A model generated the notes under the pieces. That model searched no databases. It worked only from the letters and a program-made list of their open reading frames with translations, and was not told where the DNA came from. DNA of 64,000 bases from Gammaproteobacteria bacterium UBA7310 (GTDB taxonomy: Bacteria; Pseudomonadota; Gammaproteobacteria; Pseudomonadales; Ketobacteraceae). The stretch covers positions 124,001 to 188,000 of the forward strand of contig DKQK01000071.1 of NCBI GenBank assembly GCA_002471665.1. Reading direction: 5' to 3'. Positions 52,802 through 62,369 of the stretch are shown here, one piece after another; the stretch's first letter is position 1; each line of letters begins with the position of its first letter. Position numbers and translations under genes: made by a program.

Positions 52802-54141
52802 TAACCCCTGACCGCAGTCATAAACTGATGACCACGATCCTCGTAATTTTTAAATTGATCAAACGAGGCGCAGGCGGGAGAAAACAACACGACATCACCC
52901 ACCTTTGCTCGACCCTTGATCCATTCCACCGCTGCTTTCATGTTCTCCATTTTCTCCACCGGTTTCGCACCAGCGACAGCATCGGCAATTTCCTGAGCGT
53001 CCCGCCCGAATACAACCACCTGATCCACTTTCTCCTCTATTGCGGTGGCCAATGGCTGAAAATCCGCATCCTTACCTTCGCCTCCCGCCAGCAAAAAAAG
53101 CCGCCCTTTGATGTTTTCCGCCAAACCGCGGATGGCAGCAACACTGGAACCGACATTGGTGCCTTTCGAATCATTGAACCAGGCCACACCATCCACATCA
53201 GCGACCCACTGACAACGATGTGGCAATCCCGGAAAGGCCTTGATCGCTGGCAAAGCATCGCTGTAGCGATCGCCTGAAAACTCTGCAATCACGGCGAGAC
53301 AGGCAGCAACATTTAATAAATTATGTGCGCCACGCACATGCAGCTCTGCGTCGGTTAACACCGCCTTTGTCCCATCCATTACACAGGTTTCTGTGCCCGA
53401 ATCATCCACATAGAATCGGCCATGGGCTTGCGTATCCCCCCCGAAAGGCAGCAATGTAGGTACCGCCTGTATGGGTTTGGTCCGGTGATCACACAGCCAG
53501 TAAACCGCCGCCTCACAGCCTTCAAAGATTCTCTGTTTTGCCATTGCGTAATCTTCAAGTGAATCATATCGATCCATATGATCCTCAGTAACGTTGAGAT
53601 TCACTGCAATTTTGGCCCGTAAGCTGTGGGTGGTCTCCAGTTGAAAGCTGGACAACTCCAACACCCACACATCCACATCCAGAGCCGTTGACAACGCATC
53701 CAGTACAGGCAAGCCAATATTGCCGGCCACACAAACGTTGTAACCCAACGCTTCCAATGCCTTGCCGATAATACTGACCACAGTACTCTTACCGTTAGAA
53801 CCGGTAACAGCGATCACGGGAGCATCTACCGATTTTGCAAACAACTCCACATCACCAGAACAAGGCACACCCGCCGCTATGGCTTTCGCAATCGCCGGTG
53901 TGCTGATGGCTATGCCGGGGCTTACCACCAGCTCCTGCGCCTTGCTTAAATCAAACTGTTCCAACTCTCCGCAATACAACTGCACTGTGGGGAATTCCTG
54001 GGCTAATTCTTGCCTTCCCGGCGGCTCCGTCCGGGTATCAATTACGGCCACCTCGCAATCCAGGCGTTTTAAGAAACGCACGCAGGAAAGCCCGGTTTTA
54101 CCCAAGCCTATCACCACATGTTTGTTCTTTATTTTCGCCAC
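52801..54141 (-). CDS. murD: UDP-N-acetylmuramoylalanine-D-glutamate ligase
   Basis: The 446-residue Mur ligase has an N-terminal Rossmann block (VVIGLGKTGLSCVRFL), ATP motif GSNGKSTVVS (about 114-123) and FNDSKGTN in the C-terminal part. It adds D-Glu to UDP-MurNAc-L-Ala. A GTG start at 54141 is chosen, with AAAGG nine bases upstream, 26 bases behind mraY; a longer frame to 54225 would overlap mraY and adds no family sequence. Confidence 0.96.
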   Translation of the reverse strand: MAKIKNKHVVIGLGKTGLSCVRFLKRLDCEVAVIDTRTEPPGRQELAQEFPTVQLYCGELEQFDLSKAQELVVSPGIAISTPAIAKAIAAGVPCSGDVELFAKSVDAPVIAVTGSNGKSTVVSIIGKALEALGYNVCVAGNIGLPVLDALSTALDVDVWVLELSSFQLETTHSLRAKIAVNLNVTEDHMDRYDSLEDYAMAKQRIFEGCEAAVYWLCDHRTKPIQAVPTLLPFGGDTQAHGRFYVDDSGTETCVMDGTKAVLTDAELHVRGAHNLLNVAACLAVIAEFSGDRYSDALPAIKAFPGLPHRCQWVADVDGVAWFNDSKGTNVGSSVAAIRGLAENIKGRLFLLAGGEGKDADFQPLATAIEEKVDQVVVFGRDAQEIADAVAGAKPVEKMENMKAAVEWIKGRAKVGDVVLFSPACASFDQFKNYEDRGHQFMTAVRG

Positions 54142-54167
54142 GTTGCCCTGCCTTTGTTCAGATATAG

Positions 54168-55280
54168 TTAACGAAGTTTGAGCGTTGACAGCCCAATCAG
54201 TACCAGAATCACCGTAATGATCCAAAACCTCACAATCACCTTTGGCTCAGCCCAGCCTTTCAATTCAAAATGATGATGAATAGGCGCCATCCGGAATATG
54301 CGCCTGCCTGTTAATTTGTAGGATGCCACTTGCAGGATCACGGAAACGGTTTCCATAACAAACACCCCACCCATGATGAACAACACTATTTCCTGTCGGG
54401 TGATAACCGCCATGACACCCAAGATCGCCCCCAGTGCCAACGCGCCCACATCGCCCATAAAGACCTGTGCTGGGTACGTGTTAAACCACAGAAAACCCAG
54501 GCCCGCGCCAATCAACGAACCGCAAACCACGATCAACTCACCGGTCCCTTCAATGTAGGGAACACCCAGGTATTTGGAGAAGCCAACGTGCCCCGATGCG
54601 TAGGCAAACACCCCCAATGCACCACCTACCAGCACCGTCGGCATGATTGCCAACCCGTCCAGGCCGTCGGTCAAGTTCACTGCATTGGAGGTGCCCACTA
54701 CCACAAAATACGCCAGCACCACATACATCCAACCCATTTCCAAGGCAACATCCTTGAAAAAGGGAACAAACAACTTCACTTCATTAAAATCGCAGGTGGC
54801 ACCGCCTGCATCATCGCAGGCAGGCACAGTCAGATACAAAAACAAAGCCACCCCCGCACCTCCCAGAGATTGCCCCAGGTACTTCCACCGGGCGGCCAAA
54901 CCTTTTGAGTTGCGCTGTACCACTTTCAGATAATCATCAAACCAGCCAACGGCGCCAAAGATCACGGTTACGGCGATCACTGCCCAAATATAGCGATTGG
55001 AAAGATCTGCCCACAACAGCGTGCTGATCAGAATCGCCACCAAAATCAACGCGCCACCCATGGTAGGGGTGCCCGCCTTACTTAAGTGGCTCTGGGGACC
55101 ATCGTCACGCACCGACTGACCGATCTGGTGATAGCTCAAACGTTTAATCAAATAAGGGCCAACGATAAAGGCAATCACCAGTGCCGTAAGCACACCCAGG
55201 ATTCCCCTGAAGGTGAGGTACTGAAACACGTTGAAGACAGACGCATACTGCTGCAGATATTCAGCCAACCAAAGTAACAT
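54168..55280 (-). CDS. mraY: Phospho-N-acetylmuramoyl-pentapeptide transferase
   Basis: The 370-residue inner-membrane enzyme has about ten membrane segments and the family blocks GTPTMGGALIL, GWFDDYLK and NAVNLTDGLDGLAIMP, with the catalytic Asp residues. It transfers the MurNAc-pentapeptide to undecaprenyl phosphate to make lipid I. Its ATG overlaps the murF stop (TAATG) with GAGGT inside murF. Confidence 0.98.
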   Translation of the reverse strand: MLLWLAEYLQQYASVFNVFQYLTFRGILGVLTALVIAFIVGPYLIKRLSYHQIGQSVRDDGPQSHLSKAGTPTMGGALILVAILISTLLWADLSNRYIWAVIAVTVIFGAVGWFDDYLKVVQRNSKGLAARWKYLGQSLGGAGVALFLYLTVPACDDAGGATCDFNEVKLFVPFFKDVALEMGWMYVVLAYFVVVGTSNAVNLTDGLDGLAIMPTVLVGGALGVFAYASGHVGFSKYLGVPYIEGTGELIVVCGSLIGAGLGFLWFNTYPAQVFMGDVGALALGAILGVMAVITRQEIVLFIMGGVFVMETVSVILQVASYKLTGRRIFRMAPIHHHFELKGWAEPKVIVRFWIITVILVLIGLSTLKLR

Positions 55281-56656
55281 TATTGATTACCTCTTTTGGC
55301 CTGCTGGCATCCCAGCATGCGTTCGATTACTTTTTCCATTTGCGCGCTTCTTGAGCCTTTAATTAATATGGTTTTATCCTGGTGATTGGCATACAGATCC
55401 TCAGCCAGTCGCTGATGATTCTGCGCCGTAACAAACACACCATTGGGAGAACCTGCGAGAAAACCTTCGCGGTATAATGAGGCCGCCTCTCCGACAGCGA
55501 ACACCGTTTTTATTCCTTTATCTGCGGCGTAGCGTCCCACCTGTTGATGGAGGCTGCGCCCTTCCGGACCCAGCTCAGCCATTCCGCCCAGCACCAGACA
55601 GGTTTCCCCCGGCAGGGAACACAACACATCGATTGCTGAATGCATGGAGTCCGGATTGGCATTGTAGGTATCATCAATCACATTGCAGTCGGACAATTCT
55701 TCAACCACCCGCAATCTGCCGGGAACTGCCTTGACCTGAGCCAACCCTTTCGAAATATCGTTTGGAGAGCAGCCGGCAAGATGCGCAATGGTCATCGCTG
55801 CCAAAGCATTTGCCACGTTATGCCGGCCTATCAGCTGTAATTCGACCGTAACCTGGCTACCCAGTACCGAGGCGGTGAACTGATACTGCCCAAGTGCGTT
55901 CATGTGGCAATCCAGTAAGTGAACATCTGCGCTGCCGCCTTTCATGGAATAGGTAGTGCAATGCGTGTGCTGTGCCTGCTGCATCAGAAATTCCGCAAAG
56001 GCGTCGTCCAGATTGATAACCGCAGACTTACCCGCCGCAAGCGTGGCATAGATTTCTGATTTAGCCTGTGCAATTCGCTCACGGGATCCAAACCCTTCCA
56101 GGTGGGCTACCCCAACATTGTTGACCAGGGCTATGTCCGCTGCCACCAAGGCTGACGCATACGCTATCTCACCCACATGATTTGCACCCAATTCAATGAT
56201 TGCGAATCGATGCTGATTTGTTAATCTGCATAATGTCAGCGGCACTCCGATATCATTATTCAGATTGCCTTCAGTGAATAACGTTGGGCCAACCAGCGAG
56301 CATATTGAAGCCACCATTTCTTTGACGGTGGTCTTCCCGCTGCTTCCGGTAATAGCCACTTTCTTGGCTGAATACTGTGCCGCCCAGATTCGACCAAGAG
56401 CCCCCAAGCCCAGGCGGGTATCCGCTACCTGAACCAGAGTCAGCTCAGCGTCCACTTTATCTGATACCATGGCGGCAACTGCCCCGGACTGCCTGGCCAG
56501 CTCCACATACTCATGCCCATCAAACCGCTCACCCTTGAGAGCAACAAAAAAATCGCCGGGCTGAAGCGTTCGGGTATCGGTGGACACTCGCGAAAACTCC
56601 ACATCTTCACCCAGCTGGATCGCATTGATTTTTTTGGCGAGAGAGGATACCAACAT
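55280..56656 (-). CDS. murF: UDP-MurNAc-tripeptide-D-alanyl-D-alanine ligase
   Basis: The 458-residue ligase has an N-terminal substrate domain (1-80), ATP motif GSSGKTTVKE (103-112) and DDTYNANPDSM in the C-terminal part. It adds the D-Ala-D-Ala dipeptide made by Ddl. The start lies one base after the murE stop (TGATATG) and has GAGG in murE. Confidence 0.97.
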   Translation of the reverse strand: MLVSSLAKKINAIQLGEDVEFSRVSTDTRTLQPGDFFVALKGERFDGHEYVELARQSGAVAAMVSDKVDAELTLVQVADTRLGLGALGRIWAAQYSAKKVAITGSSGKTTVKEMVASICSLVGPTLFTEGNLNNDIGVPLTLCRLTNQHRFAIIELGANHVGEIAYASALVAADIALVNNVGVAHLEGFGSRERIAQAKSEIYATLAAGKSAVINLDDAFAEFLMQQAQHTHCTTYSMKGGSADVHLLDCHMNALGQYQFTASVLGSQVTVELQLIGRHNVANALAAMTIAHLAGCSPNDISKGLAQVKAVPGRLRVVEELSDCNVIDDTYNANPDSMHSAIDVLCSLPGETCLVLGGMAELGPEGRSLHQQVGRYAADKGIKTVFAVGEAASLYREGFLAGSPNGVFVTAQNHQRLAEDLYANHQDKTILIKGSRSAQMEKVIERMLGCQQAKRGNQ

Positions 56657-56657
56657 A

Positions 56658-58178
56658 TCAGTCCTCTCCTCGTGCGTCGTCGTTGCCCGGTGTTTCCAAC
56701 AATGCTTTTGTGGCTGCGGACAAATCGCTATAGGGATGCTTCACCCCCCGGATCTCCTGATAGTTTTCGTGGCCTTTACCAGCAATAAGCACCACATCAT
56801 CAGCCTCCGCATTGCTGATGGCATGCGCCACCGCCGCACTACGATCTTCGATTACCTGAAAAGCGACTTTTTCGGGAACGCCTTTTACCATCTGCGCCAC
56901 AATACGACCAAACGACTCACTGCGCGGGTTGTCTGCCGTGATCACCACCTCATCGGCCAGATCAGCGACCACCTCCGCCATCAAAGGGCGTTTCCCGGCA
57001 TCCCGATCACCACCACACCCAAACACACACCAGATTCTCCCCGGAACATGCCGGCGCAACGACAACAACACCTTTTCCAGCGCGTCTGGAGTGTGCGCAA
57101 AATCGATCACAACCATGGGCTGACCCGCTGCCGAAGGCACCCTTTGCATTCGCCCCGCAACGGGTTGGGCTACACTCATTGCCGCTGCAGCCTGCGACAA
57201 CGGGATGCCGGTTGACATCAGCAACGTCAAGCCGGCCAGCAGGTTGGCGCCATTAAATTCACCAATCAGTGAACTTTGAATAGTGGCGGTTTGATCTGCG
57301 TAGCGAACCTGGAGACTGATACCATCTTGGTCAAAATGCACTTTGGTTGCCGTAACCGTTGCATCATCCCGGTTTTGCAGCGAAAACGTCCAAAGAGCAC
57401 ACTGTGGTTGCCGGTCCCGGCTCATTGCGGCAACCCGCTCATCGTCCAGGTTCAGTACCAGATGCTCAAGGCCCGGATGGGACACCAACAGCGATTTTGC
57501 CCGCGTGTATTCCTCCATCGTGCCATGGTAATCCAGATGATCGCGGCTGATATTCGTCACCAAAGCGCCAAAGATGGACAACCCATCCACGCGCCCCTGC
57601 ACCAGGCCATGGGATGAGGTCTCCATGGTGACACAGCGCGCTCCCCGCTGGAGCATTTCATGCAATACGCGATTGCATTCAACGATATCCGGCGTGGTGT
57701 TGGAGGTCGGTTCCAACTCACCCACCAAACCATTGCCCAACGTTCCAATCACGCCACAAGCGCTACCTAGATAATCCAGTGCCTGGGCCACCAATTGGCT
57801 CACGCTGGTTTTGCCGTTGGTTCCGGTGATAGCCAACAATTTCAATTGCGAACTGGGGTTTCCGTAAAAAGCGGATGCGATTTCACCCAGCCTGGATTTC
57901 AGATCGGGCACCTTAACAACAGGAACCGCAAAGTTTTGTGAATCATCGAAACCAGTAGCCTCCACCAGAGCCGATTCGGCCCCGGAGTGCAACGCAGCCG
58001 CCAGAAAATCCCGGCCATCACTGTGATGACCAGGATAGGCAACAAAGCAATTGCCTTTCTGAATTTTGCGACTGTCCACTGCCAAACCTGTCACGATCGT
58101 TGTCTTCCAGCTCTCATCTAATGGTAAAAAGGGAACAACATCTTTCAGATACCGCTCCGCAATAAATTTTCTGCTCAT
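56658..58178 (-). CDS. murE: UDP-MurNAc-dipeptide-meso-diaminopimelate ligase
   Basis: The 506-residue ligase has ATP motif GTNGKTSVSQ (about 117-126), HDYHGTMEEY-like HLDYHGTMEEYTRAK, and DNPRSE near residue 413, the diaminopimelate-specific signature DNPR. It adds meso-DAP, so the peptidoglycan is of the usual Gram-negative type. The start overlaps the ftsI stop (ATGA). Confidence 0.97.
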   Translation of the reverse strand: MSRKFIAERYLKDVVPFLPLDESWKTTIVTGLAVDSRKIQKGNCFVAYPGHHSDGRDFLAAALHSGAESALVEATGFDDSQNFAVPVVKVPDLKSRLGEIASAFYGNPSSQLKLLAITGTNGKTSVSQLVAQALDYLGSACGVIGTLGNGLVGELEPTSNTTPDIVECNRVLHEMLQRGARCVTMETSSHGLVQGRVDGLSIFGALVTNISRDHLDYHGTMEEYTRAKSLLVSHPGLEHLVLNLDDERVAAMSRDRQPQCALWTFSLQNRDDATVTATKVHFDQDGISLQVRYADQTATIQSSLIGEFNGANLLAGLTLLMSTGIPLSQAAAAMSVAQPVAGRMQRVPSAAGQPMVVIDFAHTPDALEKVLLSLRRHVPGRIWCVFGCGGDRDAGKRPLMAEVVADLADEVVITADNPRSESFGRIVAQMVKGVPEKVAFQVIEDRSAAVAHAISNAEADDVVLIAGKGHENYQEIRGVKHPYSDLSAATKALLETPGNDDARGED

Positions 58179-59890
58179 GAATCCGGTGTCGCTGCCTTGG
58201 CCAATCCGACATAGGTTTCCACTGTTTTATCCGGCGGTATGTTCTTAACCCTGAGCAAACCGGCCATCACCCGGGAGAAAACCGGTGCGGCTACCTGGCC
58301 ACCGTAGTACATGTCACCTTTGGGGTCATCGATCACCACCACCAATGCAATGGCCGGATCCTCCACCGGAGCAACACCGGCAAACATCGCCAGATAGCGG
58401 TGATCCTGATAGCCGCCGGCAGACACCTTATGCACCGTGCCGGTTTTGCCTGCAACGCGATAACCCGGTACCCGTGCTTTTTTCGCGGTTCCGTGGACGT
58501 CCACCACACCTTCCATCATCTGTACTACCTGGCGGGCTACGGTTTCATCCATTACCCGCTCGCCTGGCACATCACCATCCACCTTCAGCAGGCTAACCTG
58601 GCGCTTGATCCCACCGCTGCCAAGAATGGCGTAGGCTTGCGCCAACTGCAGAGCGGTCACCGACAGGCCATAACCGTAGGATAGAGTTGCAACTTCGATG
58701 CGGCGCCATTTCTGTCGCGCCGGTAACATCCCTACGCTCTCACCGGGGAAACCAACACCGGTTGCCTGCCCCAGACCCACTTTACGGAAAAACGAGCTGA
58801 GGTATTGATCGTCCATTGACAATGCCAGCTTACTGGCACCCACGTTGCTTGATTTCGCAATAATCTTTCCCAGGTCGATAACGCCGTAATTGCTCATATC
58901 CCGTATCGATTTACTGCCGATACGCAAGTAACCCGGCGATGTATCCAGTTTGCTGTAAGCCTTCCATTTGCCACTGGATAATGCTGCTGCCACCGTAAAC
59001 GGCTTCACCGTAGAGCCCGGCTCAAACACGTCGGTAAGCGCCCTGTTACGAAAATTGGGTACGTCCCCACGAGTACGATTGTTCGGGTTATAGGAAGGCT
59101 GATTTACCAACGCCAACACCTCACCGGTTTTGATATCAATGGCTACGGCACTGCCGGAGCTGGCACGATATTCGGTGACGGCCGACAACAACTCCCGATA
59201 CGCAAGATACTGTGCCCGCAAATCAATGCTCAGGGTTATATCCGTACCAGGTGCCGCCGGCTTGATTAGCCCCACATCCTTCACAATACGACGGCGCAGA
59301 TCCTTGATGACCCGTTTTTTACCCGCCTCGCCTTTAAGAAACTCGTCAAAGGAAAGTTCGATACCCTCCTGCCCTTCCTCATCTATATTGGTGAACCCCA
59401 CCAGATGGCTGGTGACTTCACCCGCAGGATAGTAACGGCGGTGCTCTTCGATGCTGTAGACACCAGGAATGTGCCGTCCGAGAATATCGTCTGCCTTGGA
59501 CGGATTCATGTGGCGACGCAAATAGATAAACTGCTTTTCCTGGTTACGCAGGATGCGGTCCCGCAGGCTTGATTCGCTGACCCCGGTGCTTTTGGCAAGA
59601 AAACCCCATGCGTACTGGGCGTCGATCAACTCCTGCGGATTAGCCCACAACGTTTGCACCGGTGTACTCACCGCCAGCGGCTCACCATTACGATCTTCAA
59701 TCAATCCGCGGTATGCAGGTATCCTTTCCACCCGCACTACCCGGCGATCGCCCTGATCCTGCAAGAACGCCTGCGACTCCACCTGCAGGTAAATCAGGCG
59801 CCCGATCACCACCACTGCGAGCACAGCAAACATGGCCAGCACCATATAATAGCGCCAGCCAAATTGTGACTGCTTCAGTTGCTCACTCAT
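58175..59890 (-). CDS. ftsI: Division-specific transpeptidase FtsI (PBP3)
   Basis: The 571-residue protein has one N-terminal membrane anchor (about 14-35), a pedestal domain, and a transpeptidase domain with the three motifs SxxK (STVK, Ser293/Lys296), SSN (347-349) and KTGT (482-485). It cross-links septal peptidoglycan together with FtsW. ATG overlaps the ftsL stop (ATGA). Confidence 0.98.
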   Translation of the reverse strand: MSEQLKQSQFGWRYYMVLAMFAVLAVVVIGRLIYLQVESQAFLQDQGDRRVVRVERIPAYRGLIEDRNGEPLAVSTPVQTLWANPQELIDAQYAWGFLAKSTGVSESSLRDRILRNQEKQFIYLRRHMNPSKADDILGRHIPGVYSIEEHRRYYPAGEVTSHLVGFTNIDEEGQEGIELSFDEFLKGEAGKKRVIKDLRRRIVKDVGLIKPAAPGTDITLSIDLRAQYLAYRELLSAVTEYRASSGSAVAIDIKTGEVLALVNQPSYNPNNRTRGDVPNFRNRALTDVFEPGSTVKPFTVAAALSSGKWKAYSKLDTSPGYLRIGSKSIRDMSNYGVIDLGKIIAKSSNVGASKLALSMDDQYLSSFFRKVGLGQATGVGFPGESVGMLPARQKWRRIEVATLSYGYGLSVTALQLAQAYAILGSGGIKRQVSLLKVDGDVPGERVMDETVARQVVQMMEGVVDVHGTAKKARVPGYRVAGKTGTVHKVSAGGYQDHRYLAMFAGVAPVEDPAIALVVVIDDPKGDMYYGGQVAAPVFSRVMAGLLRVKNIPPDKTVETYVGLAKAATPDS

Positions 59891-60177
59891 GGCTCCACCA
59901 TTACGATTTCATTAGGGGCCGGCACTCTCATTTTCAGTTTGGTTCCGGCCAGCTGTTCAACGCGATTATAGGAACCCCAGGTACTTTGCTCCAACAGCAA
60001 CTGCCCCCACTCGACCTGCATTGCATTGTTTTCCTGCTGCAGACGCTGATGGGAAGCGACCAGGCGGCGCGTTTCATAACTGGAATACACAACCGCCACG
60101 CTAGAGACCATCACCAACACCAACGCCACCAACACAAACAGCCAGGAACGCAGTACAGGGCTCGGAGAAAGCGTCAT
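59887..60177 (-). CDS. ftsL: Cell-division protein FtsL
   Basis: The 96-residue bitopic protein has a short cytoplasmic N-terminus, a membrane segment (about 9-32) and a periplasmic coiled coil with Leu/Val spacing (RRLVASHQRLQQENNAMQVEW). It forms the FtsQLB bridge. The gene overlaps both rsmH and ftsI by four bases. Identity rests on size, topology and position, since FtsL is poorly conserved. Confidence 0.95.
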   Translation of the reverse strand: MTLSPSPVLRSWLFVLVALVLVMVSSVAVVYSSYETRRLVASHQRLQQENNAMQVEWGQLLLEQSTWGSYNRVEQLAGTKLKMRVPAPNEIVMVEP

Positions 60178-61109
60178 ACCAGCTTCTCCGCAACTCGCAT
60201 AATGGCGCTACGGGCACGCACGTTACGCTCCACTTCCTCTGCTGATGCCTTCACAGCCTTGCCAATTGTTTTCATCTCACGTTTGAGCATGTCATCGCGT
60301 ATCGGCAAATGACGCGGAACCGGTTCACCCTTCTCTTTACGCTGAATAAACTGCTTAACCATACGGTCTTCCAACGAGTGGAAGCTGATTACTACCAGGC
60401 GCCCACCAGGTTTCAATACCTTCAGGCTCTGGGCCAGCACATCGGCCAGGTCGTCAAGCTCACGATTAATGAAGATTCGAATCGCCTGGAAAGACCGGGT
60501 TGCAGGATGCTTGCCTTTCTCTTTGGAAGGGTTGGCCCTGGCGATGACAGCAGCCAATTCAGAGGTAGTCGAAAATGGATGTTCTTCTCTTGCGGAAACG
60601 ATCGCACGGGCAATACGCCTGGCAAAACGTTCTTCACCGTATTCTTTCAGCACGACAGCAATGTCATCCGCCGCTGCGGCATTCAACCATTGGGCTGCGG
60701 ATTGCCCGGCCAGGTTGTTCATGCGCATATCCAGCGGACCATCTGCCATAAAGCTGAATCCACGACTGGCATCATCAAGTTGTGGTGATGATACGCCCAA
60801 GTCCAAGAGCACACCGTCAACCTGACCAACCAAACCCCGGGCAGAGACATGGCTCTCCAGGGCGGCAAAGGAATCATGTATCACGCTAAACCGGGAATCG
60901 GCTCTGGCCAACGCCGCCCCTACTTCAAGTGCAGCCGGATCTTTATCGAAAGCAAGCAAGGTTCCCGCGGACGAAAGGCGCTCCAGAATCAAGCGGCTGT
61001 GGCCTGCCCGACCCAAGGTTCCATCTATATAGACACCCGCTTCGTTCGTCACCAGTGCATCCACCGCTTCGTTTAGTAATACGGTTTCGTGTTTTAGCTC
61101 CGGTGTCAT
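60174..61109 (-). CDS. rsmH: 16S rRNA (cytosine(1402)-N4)-methyltransferase RsmH
   Basis: The 311-residue enzyme begins MTPELKHETVLLNEAVDAL and has the SAM-binding GTLGRAGHS block, LLDLGVSSPQLDDASRGFSF and the RIFINRELDDL region. It methylates C1402 of 16S rRNA in the ribosomal P site. ATG 61109 lies two bases after the mraZ stop; a TTG start two residues earlier is possible. It may be translated by coupling to mraZ, since the ribosome site is weak. Older name mraW. Confidence 0.97.
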   Translation of the reverse strand: MTPELKHETVLLNEAVDALVTNEAGVYIDGTLGRAGHSRLILERLSSAGTLLAFDKDPAALEVGAALARADSRFSVIHDSFAALESHVSARGLVGQVDGVLLDLGVSSPQLDDASRGFSFMADGPLDMRMNNLAGQSAAQWLNAAAADDIAVVLKEYGEERFARRIARAIVSAREEHPFSTTSELAAVIARANPSKEKGKHPATRSFQAIRIFINRELDDLADVLAQSLKVLKPGGRLVVISFHSLEDRMVKQFIQRKEKGEPVPRHLPIRDDMLKREMKTIGKAVKASAEEVERNVRARSAIMRVAEKLV

Positions 61110-61111
61110 GA

Positions 61112-61570
61112 TCAAAACACCAGATTTTGTACAGCTTCGGGAAGCTCGTCTGCCTTAACCGGGCCTTCATCCACCCACTGCTGAAAACTGTCTGACCAGG
61201 CATCTTCCGGCCAGATTTCCAGCTTCTTACCCATGCCCACCAACATGATCTTCTTTTCCAACTTCACTTTTTCTCTTAACAATGCGGGCAAACTGACACG
61301 GCCGTTGCTGTCCATTTCCACTTCACTGGCATAGCCCAGCAACATGCGTTGCAGGCGGCGTGTTTGAGGGTTAAGAGTGGGCATGGCCAGTAATTTTTGC
61401 TCTATGGCTTGCCAGTCGGGCAGGGGATGCATGGTCAAACAGTGTCCTTCGAAATCCACGGTTACGATCATCTTGCCATCGCAACTGGCAGACAGCGCAT
61501 CACGAAAACGGCTGGGCATTACCATCCGTCCTTTCGCATCGAGACTGAGCGCGCTGGGTCCTCTGAACAC
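61112..61570 (-). CDS. mraZ: Transcriptional regulator MraZ
   Basis: The 152-residue protein contains two AbrB-like MraZ repeats (about 1-55 and 80-130), with LSLDAKGRMVMPSRFR and VEMDSNGRVSLPALLR marking them. MraZ binds repeated GTGGG boxes in its own promoter and represses the dcw cluster in E. coli. GTG start; AGGTAA is nearby. The matching boxes are seen ahead of this gene. Confidence 0.97.
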   Translation of the reverse strand: MFRGPSALSLDAKGRMVMPSRFRDALSASCDGKMIVTVDFEGHCLTMHPLPDWQAIEQKLLAMPTLNPQTRRLQRMLLGYASEVEMDSNGRVSLPALLREKVKLEKKIMLVGMGKKLEIWPEDAWSDSFQQWVDEGPVKADELPEAVQNLVF

Positions 61571-61655
61571 TTGATTACCTATTGTGAAAGCCGGTTGACA
61601 CTGGTTGGCGCACCGCCGGCTTCATTTACCCATCAAACTGTGGCCTAATGACTCG

Positions 61656-61699
61656 ACCACCTATCCCACTTTTTCCCACTTGAAACCACAATAAACCAC
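61656..61699 (-). promoter_or_regulatory. MraZ operator: five GTGG[G/T] boxes in the dcw leader
   Basis: On the minus strand, GTGGT or GTGGG occurs at 61699-61695, 61689-61685, 61679-61675, 61669-61665 and 61660-61656, spaced 10, 10, 10 and 9 bases apart. E. coli MraZ is known to bind three such repeats with the same spacing. The two boxes 61675-61679 and 61665-61669 are perfect GTGGG; the outer three are GTGGT. They lie about 13 to 56 bases downstream of the predicted start, ahead of mraZ. Confidence 0.78.
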
Positions 61700-61718
61700 T
61701 TCGTGACACCTATGGCAC

Positions 61719-61748
61719 ACTATAGGGAGCGCCCTGCTCTATTGTCAA
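61719..61748 (-). promoter_or_regulatory. Main dcw promoter ahead of mraZ
   Basis: Read on the minus strand: a perfect TTGACA (61748-61743), an 18-base spacer, TATAGT (61724-61719). The predicted start is near 61712, giving a leader of about 140 bases before mraZ that holds the MraZ boxes. The rest of the mraZ-rnpB gap, roughly 61757-61932, contains no gene that I can see. Confidence 0.8.
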
Positions 61749-61932
61749 GCTGAAAACCCAGGCAAAAATGTGAATTTGATACGGAAAAACAAAGACTTAC
61801 GTGACCCAGCTCACGTCTTGACGGGGAATTGACGCTTAAAAACACAATACAAAACAGGAGGATAGAAATGGCTCTTAAAGCCACTTCTAGGGTTAGATAA
61901 TATTTCGCGATATAAACAGATTGTTTTTAGAA

Positions 61933-61956
61933 CAATACTCAGAACAACGAGTATTG
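61933..61956 (-). terminator. Hairpin behind rnpB, probable terminator
   Basis: CAATACTC (61933-61940) and GAGTATTG (61949-61956) are perfect inverted repeats with an 8-base loop, 14 bases past the end of rnpB. The following T run on the minus strand is short (TTCT), so it may be weak or assist in 3' processing. Confidence 0.45.
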
Positions 61957-61969
61957 GGAAGGAAATGTA

Positions 61970-62332
61970 AAGTCAGCCGATAAGCCGGGTTCTGTCGTGG
62001 ACAGTCATTCCTCTGGGGCGCATGTCACCACACGCCTCTAGCAACCTACCCGGATCCAGCGCGGGTCACGCCAATGGATCCCTATTTGGTCTTGCTCCAG
62101 GTGGGGTTTTCCATCGCCACGAGCTGTTACCAGTCGCGCGGTGCGCTCTTACCGCACCATTTCACCCTTACCGGCCAGTGAACTGGCTTAGGCGGTTTAC
62201 TTTCTGCTGCACTTTCCGTCGGCTCGCGCCGCCCAGGTGTTACCTGGCACCTTACCCTGTGGAGCCCGGACTTTCCTCCCAATTTGCAGCTGGAAAAACC
62301 AACTGAAAAAGAGCGACTGTCTGGCTGACTTC
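61970..62332 (-). ncRNA. rnpB: RNase P RNA (type A)
   Basis: The minus strand shows the type A RNase P core: the 5' GAAGTCAGCCAGACAGTCGC, the P4 strand GAGGAAAGTCCGGGCTCC near 62264-62282, GACGGAAAGTGCAGCAGAAA near 62202-62221, and the 3' end ACAGAACCCGGCTTATCGG. The complementary ends (GAAGTCAGCC / GGCTGACTT) close the P1 stem. The RNA is the catalytic subunit that matures tRNA 5' ends. Ends are estimated to within a few bases from the E. coli RNA. Confidence 0.97.
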
Positions 62333-62340
62333 AGGGTGCA

Positions 62341-62369
62341 AAATTACCCCTAAAAGCCTAAGGAATCAA
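62341..62369 (-). promoter_or_regulatory. Promoter of rnpB
   Basis: Read on the minus strand: TTGATT (62369-62364), a 17-base spacer, TAATTT (62346-62341), then eight bases to the predicted 5' end of RNase P RNA at 62332. The rsmI stop codon (62368-62366) lies inside the -35 box, so rsmI ends within the rnpB promoter. Confidence 0.75.
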
